64,000 nucleotides of DNA, from NCBI RefSeq assembly GCF_050947335.1, contig NC_134989.1:1791501-1855500 (forward strand). The letters run 5' to 3'. The position numbers were made by a program, and so were the translations under genes. Within the stretch, counting starts at the first letter, position 1. Every line of letters begins with the position of its first letter. This document shows, in pieces, positions 33,201-41,709 of the stretch. The DNA is from Megachile rotundata. Its lineage: Eukaryota > Arthropoda > Insecta > Hymenoptera > Megachilidae. A model generated the notes under the pieces. The model saw only the letters and a program-made list of their open reading frames with translations. It was not told where the DNA came from and ran no database searches.

Positions 33201-34031
33201 GAAGACTATCAGGAGACGTACTCGCCGGTGGTGAGATCAACTTCAATTCGCCTATTGGCAGCATTATCTGCTGAATTAGGATTGGAAATCCATCAACTGG
33301 ATGTAGTGACAGCATATTTAAATGGTGAATTAGAAGAGGATGTATATATGGAAGTGCCCGAATGTTTACGTGAAGTGCTGAAAAGTATCAAACACAATGA
33401 AAAAGTTGGTTCGAATGCGGAAATAGTTCGTGATAAAAACGTGAAGGAAGTTGCGAATCGATGGTATAACACCTTAAGTGCAAAAAGCGATTGTGTATGT
33501 CTATTGAAAAAATCATTGTATGGTTTGCGTCAGTCGGGTTTGCAGTGGCATCGTAAACTTGTAGATAAATTGAAAGAGTTGAATTTTAATGCGTTACCAC
33601 AAGATCCGTGTATGTTTGTTTCTCGAAAGAATGATAAAATTATGTTGATTGCGATTTATGTGGATGATATGTTAATTGCGAGTAACGACAATCATTGGAT
33701 GAGTGAAATAAAGCGATCACTGTCAACATTTTTTCAAATTAAGGATCTAGGTAGAGTAAATCGTTGCCTCGGAATTGAGTTTTCACGTGACGAGAATAAT
33801 AGTGTATTTTTGCGACAGCGTTATTACACAGAGACAATATTAGAACGATTTGGCATGAAAAATTGTAAACCCGCGGTGACTCCTATTGAGGCAAAGTGCA
33901 AATTATCAAAGCCTGAAAGTGTGAATGAAAGCGTAATGAGACAATACCCATATCAAAGCTTAATAGGTGCCCTATTGTATTTAGCGGTCACAAACAAGAC
34001 CCGATATTGCGTATGCTGTAAATTTCCTTAG
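30297..34031 (+). CDS. copia Gag-Pol polyprotein (Gag, protease, integrase, reverse transcriptase)
   Basis: This 1,244-codon frame encodes, in copia order: a Gag domain (residues 1-230), a CCHC knuckle (CYRCGRPGHMAKTC, about 234), a protease with DSGST (about 303), an integrase zinc region (HARMGH ... CEIC, about 437-475), a DDE core (D in FIDDKSRW about 521, SDNGREY about 564, E in GIAERKN about 600), then RT with LDVVTAYLNGE (about 1000) and YVDDM (about 1120). The ATG at 30,297 follows a 156-nt leader. Near 33,990-33,996 one extra base in an ACAAACAAG run shifts the frame and causes early termination at 34,031. The sequence continues to match copia RT in another frame up to the solo LTR at 34,046. 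Confidence 0.95.
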   Translation: MAATIKIDPLTGNNYDTWKIHMRAILMKNDLWGYVDGTKKKPAPTKANEVEEWLINDGKAMADILLATSPSELLALDGLETSQQIWNKLKNMYESSGPARKATLLKKLVLTRLKDEEDLKRHITDFFDTVKKLKEIGLIIIDELLAILLLYSLPESFHVFRTAMETRDELPSTDILKIKIIEEFEARRTLNDSQGALYVRKSNVRRIHSNTKPSGRYENKVENQDKFKSKKKVECYRCGRPGHMAKTCTARIDRINRDKQSAKQVEEKNTDDMYVRRSQNQQSMYSATEEVMYGEVEVDQWCIDSGSTAHLCHNKDIISNFESVNSELNLANDGKTRISGAGKVDLTVEGGQGEFEINIEKVFYVPDLRTNLLSVSKITDKGCEVIFRKQEAVVLTPSKEVCAIAKRIGNLYYLRETCNRANIVEKKIAQKSDFDERHARMGHLNERDLRKMAQSGMVHGMTIKNDEKLTECEICVSEKQTRLPFPKSGGERTKDLLEIVHTYVCGPMRHSSFSGYKYFVTFIDDKSRWCEVYMLRNKADVLKVFKEYKTEVETFTGKKIKMLQSDNGREYLNHDFDVFLKENGIKRRLTAPYTPQQNGIAERKNRTLIEMARCMMRQAHVPPIFWAEAVNTACYIRNRCPTSALNGQVPHKVWKGKTPTVDYFRVFGTKVYVLDKSQNKGKFESRSVQGIFVGYSSNSKAYRVHLPSRKIVISRDVKFLSELGNRGEYNEIYDDDIYKSEIMVEEKNESSAEKVTVSENTDEGDEEDPRVQREYEETADRMHTKETRVRKDFDNMEEKRNEMKTPTKGTTSTTWERLVPPVKRGRGRPRIERTGSVGRPRKVHNRARVVSETVNNKSDNSGDEFRINEPEDREDFDDDSFMENANLTVTLDPVTWEQAKESEDADAWKTALEDEHLAHIKNETWEIVARPSRRRVIGNRFVFCTKMNGESEKKKVRLVAKGCSQKLGEDYQETYSPVVRSTSIRLLAALSAELGLEIHQLDVVTAYLNGELEEDVYMEVPECLREVLKSIKHNEKVGSNAEIVRDKNVKEVANRWYNTLSAKSDCVCLLKKSLYGLRQSGLQWHRKLVDKLKELNFNALPQDPCMFVSRKNDKIMLIAIYVDDMLIASNDNHWMSEIKRSLSTFFQIKDLGRVNRCLGIEFSRDENNSVFLRQRYYTETILERFGMKNCKPAVTPIEAKCKLSKPESVNESVMRQYPYQSLIGALLYLAVTNKTRYCVCCKFP

Positions 34032-34045
34032 CCAATTCAACACGA

Positions 34046-35671
34046 TGTAACCGTACAAAGTACGCTCACATATTAGCGATTCATAGTTCGCGGATTGCGG
34101 GGTGGGGTAGAGAGCAATTAGGCAGACTATTTCGTCACACGTCCTAATAGCGCATGCGTGTTATCCCCTCCAGGTAACAGGGGAGCGATCGACCCGCAAG
34201 CCGTGAAATCGATTGTCACTCTGATCTCGACCGGCTTCTAGATCACTCGTAATTCTAACAAGGGGGTCCGCCTAACGAAAAACGGAACATAGCTTGAGTC
34301 AAACTGACTATCGAACACGCAGTAAAACGGCTGGTGCTCGCGGTTATTGTTCGCGCCTCAAACTGAGGAGTCGTTGATCCAAACTGTATCACGGCACGGT
34401 TACGCGTTATTCCCGCGATTTGGAAAATCGGAGATTTTGCAACCGGGGGATCAGAGTCAATTAGGAAACCACTCCAGATTTACGTACATTCGAAGATCCG
34501 AGAACCGAGACTCACTTATTTCTAAAAAGTGCCTCTCCCATCTTGAGTACTCGCGAATGTCGTACGAGTGAAGCCAATGGTGATAACGTGTTTGAGGCCC
34601 TAGATCCCAAAAACTCGTTTTTCATCCATTCCTGAGCTCAGGCATTTTAATGCAGTTTGGAGTGCGAAGTAGGTGACGTGATAAATCTAATAGACAGAAA
34701 ACTTCCAAGTTATTGTTAATTTGAAAATCGGAGAAACGAGACCCGCTCGCTCAGACGAGTGCCTCTCCCATCTCACGTATAGACGAATTACAAACGAGCA
34801 AAGCCAGGGGTGATAACGAAGCCTTCAGGCCCCAGAAACCCTCAGGTTCGTTATTCACTCTCTCCTGAGCTCGGGCAGTTTACTGCAATTTGGAAGTTCT
34901 TTTTGGCGTGACTCGGAACCAGAATTGAGGATTTGGAGCTATCGTTACCCTTGTGTGTCGTGAGTTACAGAGGGGCCGGAACCCACACGATTCTCGAGTG
35001 TGCATTCCTTCTCTTACTGTTAGCTCATAGCCACAGTGGCGTGGCCAATGTCAAATGTGATTGAGTGGCTCACAAACCCACTGATCATATTTTGAACATT
35101 CCTGTGTCACACGCTCTAAAGAGCGTAGTCTAACGATAGTGCGCCGCGAGTTGAGCACCAGCATCCTAGCTAGAATAACTTCCAAACAATGTATTAAAGT
35201 CAAAGGGGTTTTTGTCGCACGTGTCACTTGCCGCGGCCTTGTCAAGGCCGAATGTATATTTACCACGCTAGGTGACGAACGCTCATCTGGGTATAAACAT
35301 CAGTAGCTAGCAAATTCCAAATCGTTTTTGTAAACTCTCCGGAGTATAAGAACAGATATCTAGTCTAAAGCAGATATCACAATCTCCCATCAGCGGATTT
35401 GCTTTTCAAAGAATTTTGCCATTAATATCGCGGGGCCACGTTCAAGCGCTCGGGGTATAAGAACAAAGAATTTATAAACTATCCATATTAAATACTAAAG
35501 TTTAATAAATTTCGTGTCTACCAGATTTTAAAGAGTGTGTCATTGGCTGAATTACTGTCCTTCCTCTTGCCTTGAAATCTTTCAACGCGAACCCTATTCT
35601 AAAAAGGTCCGTACTCTCCTCTCGCAACATCTCCTTTCGCTCGGCTAATCGGGGAAGGAAGAAGTGTTACA
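34046..35671. mobile_element. solo LTR 'Y' (TGTAACCG...GTGTTACA, TSD ACGA) inside copia
   Basis: This 1,626-bp sequence has ends TGTAACCG and GTGTTACA and a 4-bp duplication ACGA (34,042-34,045 and 35,672-35,675). It interrupts copia between RT and RNase H; the copia frame is collinear on both sides. A ~232-bp block is tandemly duplicated inside (around 34,499 and 34,731, each with GTGCCTCTCCCATCT and a GGTGATAACG block). The host copia is young, so Y is younger still and has already lost its internal region. Confidence 0.85.
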
Positions 35672-35675
35672 ACGA

Positions 35676-36280
35676 ATTATTGTGTCGATCATTGGAAAGC
35701 CGCGAAGAGAGTCTTACGTTATTTGAAAGGCACATTAGATTATGGTTTAATGTATAGAAGTACTAAATTGTCATTGTTTGGAGTCGTGGACGCGGACTGG
35801 GGCGCGAACAACTTAGATCGTAGATCTTTTTCGGGTTATGCGTTCATACTTGCAGGAGCGCCAGTAAGTTGGGAGGCGCGTAAACAAAGAACAGTTGCGT
35901 TATCTAGCATCGAAGCAGAATATATGGCATTATCAGAAGGAGTTAAAGAATCATTGTATTTAAAAAGCGTGTTAAATTATGTGGAATGGCCGACTGAATG
36001 CGTTATACTATTTAATGATAATCAGGGTGCTCTACAATTAGTCGAGAATAATAATTATCATTCACGAACGAAGCACATCGATGTCAGGCATCATTTCATA
36101 CGTGACGCTTTCATACAAGGACATATTGAGTTAAAATATCTTTCGACAGATAAAATGCCTGCAGACGTGTTGACAAAGGGTTTGAGTGGTGTGAAGCATC
36201 GCGAATGTTTACGCAATTTAGGTATGATAAATGTAGATGAAAATGCGATTAGAGCTCGTCACTTTGAGGGGGGGTGTTGA
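35676..36280 (+). CDS. copia RNase H domain (3' part of pol, separated by solo LTR Y)
   Basis: The pol frame resumes immediately after the ACGA duplication and reads to a stop at 36,278-36,280. It contains the copia-type RNase H: a DADWGAN strand, RRSFSGYAF, the SSIEAEYMAL helix and a KHIDVRHHFIR segment. The ATG at 35,723 is not a biological start. The domain itself has no stops, so only the insertion and the upstream single-base shift separate it from the rest of Pol. Confidence 0.9.
36261..36274 (+). other. copia polypurine tract
   Basis: Ends GAGGGGGGG directly before the 3' LTR. This is the plus-strand primer position. Confidence 0.8.
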
Positions 36281-36482
36281 GTATAGCAAAGTAACCGAGC
36301 TCTATGTGTACGTAAACAGTATGGTATGGTGTGTGTGTGTAACAGAGCACATGTAATGTATTCGTGATGTTCAAACGTTAAGGTGTTTTTCATATTGTAT
36401 TCGTCGTTCGACCGTTCCCGTGTGAAGTTCAGTTATTTTCTTAATCTTTTCAAATTAGCCGTTTTTCTAGTTCGTTACAACA
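36275..36482 (+). repeat. copia 3' LTR
   Basis: 208 bp, with the same ends as the 5' LTR, followed by the CTTTC duplication. Confidence 0.95.
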
Positions 36483-36508
36483 CTTTCTACCGAATGACCG
36501 TGATTTTT
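36483..36508 (+). pseudogene. transposase-like gene, last fragment after copia
   Basis: Eight codons (ending NDRDF) continue the frame interrupted at 29,918, in phase when one CTTTC duplication is removed. The gene is then lost at the start of repeat R136. Confidence 0.6.
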
Positions 36509-36566
36509 TAACCGACTTCGAAAAAGGAGGAGGTTACTCAATTCGATCAGTATATTTTTTTTTCTA

Positions 36567-38516
36567 TACAGGGTGTCCCGCAATTAGTGTAGGACCCGAA
36601 AAGGGGTGGTAGGTGGGGCGATTCTGAACAACTTTTTCCTTTGCCAAAATATTGGTTGAGGCTCCATTTTCGAGTTATTAGCAAAAAACAGTGACCAATG
36701 AGAGCGTGCATAGAGCGGGCGCGCGAAAGCGTGAGCGACAGCTTCGAATATGACGGCCGATCGTCGTCGTGAACAAACGTATCGATACCGTCGGTATAAC
36801 GTCGGTATATCATCGGTATAACAGGAAGCTATTAGGTGAAAGTTAAATTGAATAATGAATTAAGAAGTTAAGAATAATATTAAGTTCTTCGTAATTCGTG
36901 AATGGGAGATAAACCAATTAGTTGTTGTTTATCCAGACCAAGTATCTTGTATTTATTTTAAGCCTTCAAAAAGGAAAAAGAATAAATTCACGAAAATTCA
37001 TTCTGTCGATTATTCCAATGAAGCAAATGAATAAATTCACGTTTCAAGACGAATGAGTACCTTCCCTACGAAATGGGATAAAATTGGAATAAAATATCTA
37101 ATGCAGTACCTCATTGAAGTGAAATAAATCAATTGCTGCGTACGTATAATTTTAAAAATATGGAAACAACTTAAATAAAACTTGCCCATTGATTCATGAA
37201 AAAACTAGCTTCGATAAAAAATATTTATGTCACCGGGTAGATCCACCGATCAGAGCATCAACAGCTGATATCCTGGCAGGGTCAATGAACTCTCAATTTA
37301 TTTCACTGTCTCTTTCTAATAATTGCACAACATAAGCACGACCGGTAAACGGACCGAATGAAAACGCGTGAACGATTATTCATAGATATGTATGTTTAAC
37401 GATACGCTATATTCTCATTATAAGGTATCCGAATTGAGGAATCGATATTATATTGTATTTTATTAGAAGACATTGTTAGACTGGCCACGGATCGCGGTTT
37501 CGTTCTCGATCGCGAGGCATACGTCGCGAACGGTTGCCATGCAACGATGATCTGTTGAACGACTGCGGCGTCGATCGACAGTCATCGTTTATTGTCGAAA
37601 GATACGTGTTGAAATAAAATGTATCGTTGTTTTTAATAAAAAATTCTGTTTTCTTGCTTTCAAGATAATATAGTTTAAATTATTTATGAATATTTGTTTA
37701 TGTGTTTTCATTCATCGTATTTATGTGTTGAACTCACAGTGAAAATTAGTGAAAATTAGTGAAAAATGACAGAAAAAAGTGATAATGAAAACTAATAATG
37801 AAGGGTGACAGTGATAGGTGACAGTGAAGTTTCTTGAGAGATTTTTCAGAGTTTCTATTATTTATGAGAACAGTAGGGATCGGTGGATTGGCCCAGTGAC
37901 AGAGACGCATTTTTATCGTGATTATTTGCGGTTCAATGGGTGAGTTACATTTAAATTTATTAATTATTCAATTCAAATTTTTATTTGTTGAATAGAAAAG
38001 TTATTTAATTTTTTAAAAATGAGAATTTGTTCTTTTTCATCATCACAATATCGAACGAAAATAATTTTGCATATTTTATCCGTTATTTCTTTGCCATAAC
38101 GAATAAACGTATCGAATAAATTCGATTTACTTTGATTACGTGAGTAGAGACTAATTTTGTTATTTCTTATTCATGAATAAATGATAATTCAACAATAATC
38201 CAGATTTTTTTATTCATTATTTAATGTAACTTTCATCTAACAGCTTTCTATTATACCGACGTTATTCCGACGTTATACCGACGTTATACCGACAGTATCG
38301 ATACATTTGTTCACGACGACGATCGGCCGTCATATTCGAAGCTTTTGCTCACGCTTTCGCGCACCCGGTCTATGCGCGCTTTCATTGGTCACCGTTTTTT
38401 GCTAATAAGTCGAAAATGGAGCCTCAACCAATATTTTGGCAAAGGAAAAAGTTGTTCAGAATCGCCCCACCTACCACCCCTTTTCGGGTCCTACACTAAT
38501 TGCGGGACACCCTGTA
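36567..38516. mobile_element. palindromic foldback element P4 (TSD TA)
   Basis: The element starts TACAGGGTGTCCCGCAATTA and ends with its complement, with TA on both sides (36,565-36,566 and 38,517-38,518). The arms match closely for about 300 bp and diverge inward, unlike P1 and P3. A GCGATTCTGAACAACTTTTT block and a GACCAATGAGAGCGTG block correspond to P1 and P3. The centre (37,000-38,000) is AT-rich and has no transposase. R136 copies B and C give the unoccupied target (TTTCTATG). Confidence 0.85.
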
Positions 38517-38659
38517 TATGTTCACCGATTACGCCTAGCTGGGTGGTCCAATCGGAACGAAACCTTTTGTATCTGGTAGGTTCTGACTCCCCATTGGTAC
38601 CATTATCAAAAAATTTTTAATTTTTTAATTGCAAAGTATTGTTATTGCAAGACAACCAG

Positions 38660-39066
38660 CAACTTTTGAAATAAACTTTTCTCGATTTTAGTGCGCTTTT
38701 AATATCTTATCACGGACATGATTCTGAACAATTTTGTTCATATACAAATTTCGCGGAAAGCTTTAGTTTTCGAGATATTAGCGAAAAATTGTTGTTAACT
38801 TTTGAAATCAACTTCGAACGATTTTAATGTCCTTCGAATATGTTGTTAGGGGCGTGGTTCTGGACAACTTTTTCCTCTTGCATAATTGACGGAAAGCTTT
38901 TGTTTTCGAGATATAAGCGAAAATTGTTGTTAACTTTTGAAACCAACTTCGAACGATTTCTATGTCCTTCTAATACGTTATTAGTGGCATGATTCTGAAC
39001 GAGTTTTTCCTTATGCATAATTGACGGAAAACTTTAGTTTTCGTGATATTAGCGAAAAACTATTGT
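38660..39066 (+). repeat. three tandem 136-bp units of R136
   Basis: Landmarks ATTCTGAACAA/ATTCTGGACAA recur at a 136-bp spacing, each followed by a GGAAAGCTTTAGTTTTCGAG-type block and AACTTTTGAAA-CAACTTCGAACGATTT. The short minus-strand frame over this array is a repeat artefact. Confidence 0.8.
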
Positions 39067-40190
39067 TATTAATATTAGTGGAACGCCCCGTGCTATGCAC
39101 GGGAAAGACAAGAAAGGGCAATTACAATGCACTGTACCAAAACACTAATTAAGCTTTACCGCTCTGACACGCGACTTATACAGCCAGATGAGTTCACGTT
39201 GACGTTGGTGTATTATTCCCATTGCTTGGTACAGTCTCCGTATCGTTCTAAAAATGCATCAATTTGATTTGTTAGAAAATTTGTTGCACAGAATCTGCTA
39301 TTATTTTACAGATACTTTCACCCTTGCGCCGTAAGAGAAACTGTCGGAGAGTAAAATCGAAACCGCCGGAAAAACAACATCGAAACGCTCGGAGGAAAGA
39401 AACGCGATGTCCTTGCCTCAGTAACAGAAAAAGACAGTCGCTACGGGTCTACGGTTGCGATCGGTCGAGCAATCTCGCCGTGTACCGGGTGATAAAAGTT
39501 TCTATATTTTTCTCGCGACGACGATGATCCGCGGTTCGCATTACTACTACTCGCAGGGCCCTGCCGGCAACAAACACACAATAGACATCGTTTACGACGA
39601 CGTCTGGACGTCTCCCCAAGCTGGAGACTCCAACGGAACCTGGTTTCCGCACGATCGCGATTCAAAATCACCAAAGGGAACTGTTTCCCAAAAAACCCGG
39701 TGTCACGCGATGAACTGATCGCTGACGGGCGCCCAACCTTTGTGTACACAGTATATCATCAAACGCGACACACTCACACATGCCTCAATCATACGACTTT
39801 AAGTATGTATTCTCAAATTCAAGGGTTTTTTATGCCTTCGGGATTTTTCCCTTCATCAATTAACGTCAAGGGTTTTTTATGCCTTCGGGCTTTTTCCCTT
39901 GCTCGATAACTCGAATAAACAATCAGTTCAACTCATCATAATCCAGAGTTTTCATTTAACCAACCGCATCCTTACTCTATCGTCCAGTCCTTTGAAATTT
40001 AATAACGTAGTGATTCCTTCACTAATCGAACAAAATTAGAATTCTTCATGTTGAAGAGTTTCGACCGTACAGAAACCGTAAGAGATACACATGTGCAGTA
40101 AATTTTTGCAAAGAAAGTTAACAAAGAACAAATGGATGAAGCACCTTCAATCATGATGTACTTACTTTGTACTTGTCCCTGAAAGAGTGT
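39067..40190. other. unassigned; hairpins and a paired 47-bp repeat
   Basis: Begins with a perfect hairpin CCCGTGCTATGCACGGG (about 39,090). At 39,821-39,900 a unit AAGGG-T6-ATGCCTTCGGG-ATTTTT-CCCTT occurs twice at a 47-bp spacing, followed by AATAAA. This could be the end of an unknown retroelement LTR. Frames of up to 102 codons on both strands show no domain. Confidence 0.35.
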
Positions 40191-40193
40191 CCC

Positions 40194-40345
40194 TTATTTT
40201 TTTTTCTATGCATGTTCGCCGGTTTTTTCCTAGGTGGGTGATCCGAGCGGAACAAAGCCTTTTGCATCTTGTAGAGTCTGACTCCCCATTGGTACCATTA
40301 CCAAAAATTTTTTCATTTTTTAGTTGAAAAGGATTATTGTTGCAA
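40194..40345 (+). repeat. R136, copy B (fragment)
   Basis: Covers TTTTTTTTCTATGCATGTTCG through GACTCCCCATTGGTACCATT and the following AAAAATTTTTTCATTTTTTAG. It is uninterrupted where P4 sits in copy A. Confidence 0.75.
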
Positions 40346-40633
40346 AAAAAATTGAAGAACGAATATTTATGTTGTCTTTTACTTAATTATGCTCATGGCA
40401 TTTACGCAGACAAAAAAAAAGCCCGGAAGAACTGTCTCACAGTATCCTATACAATTCTTCCCATTTCACTAAAAAGCGTGAAATAAAATAATTTTCAGAA
40501 AAAAAATACACCGACTTCGAAATGCACTAAAAAGTATAAAATAATTTCTATTTCCTAATGGAGTAATTTCTCTTTCATTCAATCATACAATTACGTAACA
40601 GGTATGAATGAAACCTATTTACTCGTTAGGTAG
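40346..40633. other. AT-rich, no gene seen
   Basis: No recognised feature. Confidence 0.3.
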
Positions 40634-40674
40634 TATATTAAATACATTTCAACCTTTTCGGAGGCGGCGCAAAA

Positions 40675-40983
40675 TTAAAAATACCTCAGTAAACATTGCT
40701 GCCAATAACCAGTTGATTGTGGTATGGCGTATTGGAAATTAATAAATCCTGAGAAAGAATACGAACCATTATAGATATATCTGGTAACATACGTAAATGT
40801 AACGACTGTATCTTCATTTCGCAACGTTTCTGATATAAATGAAATTGAATCGACTTCGTTCGCATGTGGAAGCCATGGATCTAAGAACCTATAAACGGAG
40901 CCCACGACGCGGGAATTATCAAATTTGCGGCAGATGGGCTCCATCTTTATAGAATATGCGGCGATCGAGTCTTTCCGTCGCAT
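40675..40983 (-). CDS. 102-codon unidentified frame in the TIR element
   Basis: A minus-strand open frame of 102 codons ends in the terminal inverted repeat. It contains FLDPWLPHANEVD, an FTYVTRYIYNG segment and ends TGYWQQCLLRYF. The composition looks protein-like (a normal mixture of aromatic and charged residues), but I do not recognise it. It could be a captured exon or the remnant of the element's own protein. It could also be chance in AT-rich DNA. Confidence 0.3.
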   Translation of the reverse strand: MRRKDSIAAYSIKMEPICRKFDNSRVVGSVYRFLDPWLPHANEVDSISFISETLRNEDTVVTFTYVTRYIYNGSYSFSGFINFQYAIPQSTGYWQQCLLRYF

Positions 40984-41395
40984 ACTCTATGAATCTAGCC
41001 CTTTGCGGACTGCCGCCGCATATATGCGTTCTGCGTAAATCCTCAAATTGGCCGAAAAACTCTGTCCCAAAAGTATCCGACCTTCCTTAACCCCTTAACG
41101 CACAGTTTTTTTGAAAAAAAACCGGCCAAAAAAAATCAATTCTTTTAATGTAAAAAAAACACAATTTAGAACATTGTTTCGGCAAAAAAATTAAAAAAAT
41201 ACAAAAATATTCAACATTTTTGTTTTAATTTTGGATTTTGATCCACATTGCAGAAAAGAGCCGAATGTTGCAATGTTACACGTACATCGACCTTTTTATC
41301 TTTCTTTACGAATTGCTATTTCGGAAAAAACATATTTTTATCAGTAAAAATATTTATTTACACTTTTACAACATAAATAATAATAATACTAGTAT

Positions 41396-41640
41396 TTATT
41401 TTAAAAAATTATTCAAGATTTTCTTTTGTGTGATATATTTCGAAACAAGGTGCAGCACATAGCCCAACATTGCAAGTATTACACATTTAACGACTTTTCG
41501 TTTCCTTTTTCCTTTGCTATCCCTTTTAGCACAACACACAGCGCAATATCTTGTGGGAGCTTCTTTTTTTGGTGTTGGTGGAACAAAACTGGGAAAATGA
41601 CGTTCCATTAGTCGTAGAATTCCAGAAGATTTTGGGCTAC
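41396..41640 (-). pseudogene. piggyBac 1 transposase C-terminus (frameshifted)
   Basis: After the stop at 41,710 the transposase continues in another minus-strand frame with HFPSFVPPTPKK and RYCAVCCAKRDSKGKRKRK, the first half of the C-terminal Cys-rich domain. A further shift near 41,480 moves the second half (CNVGLCAAPCF, then YHT) into a third frame. The domain is recognisable in full, and two small indels explain its loss. Confidence 0.8.
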
Positions 41641-41709
41641 CCGATTTTTTTATATTTGTGTGACTATGGTAGGTTTGTATAAGTCTTTCTACTAATTTGC
41701 TTCTGAATT

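Larger units (their letters stand above)
29919..36482 (+). mobile_element. copia (Ty1/copia) retrotransposon, near full length, carrying a solo LTR
   Basis: Complete structure: 208-bp LTRs at 29,919-30,126 and 36,275-36,482 with two differences, a primer site beside the 5' LTR, one long gag-pol frame, a purine tract before the 3' LTR, and the 5-bp duplication CTTTC (29,914-29,918 and 36,483-36,487). Two LTR differences in 208 bp indicate a recent insertion. It lies in the transposase-like pseudogene in the same orientation. Pol is broken by one base and by solo LTR Y. Copia replicates through an RNA intermediate made from the LTR promoter. Confidence 0.95.
36509..39066 (+). repeat. dispersed repeat 'R136', copy A, split by palindrome P4
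   Basis: The left part (36,509-36,566) starts AACCGACTTCGAAAAAGG and ends in a T-run plus CTA. The right part (38,519-39,066) continues with GATTACGCCTAGCTGG, a block ending GACTCCCCATTGGTACC, and then three tandem 136-bp units (ATTCTGAAC landmarks near 38,720, 38,857 and 38,992). Copy C at 48,252-48,727 shows the same order uninterrupted. No coding region is present. I cannot assign a transposon class. Confidence 0.75.

Noticed and set aside
39090..39106. Helitron 3' end suggested by the CCCGTGC/GCACGGG hairpin
   Set aside because: No CTRR terminus follows the hairpin at the right distance and no matching 5' TC end was found.
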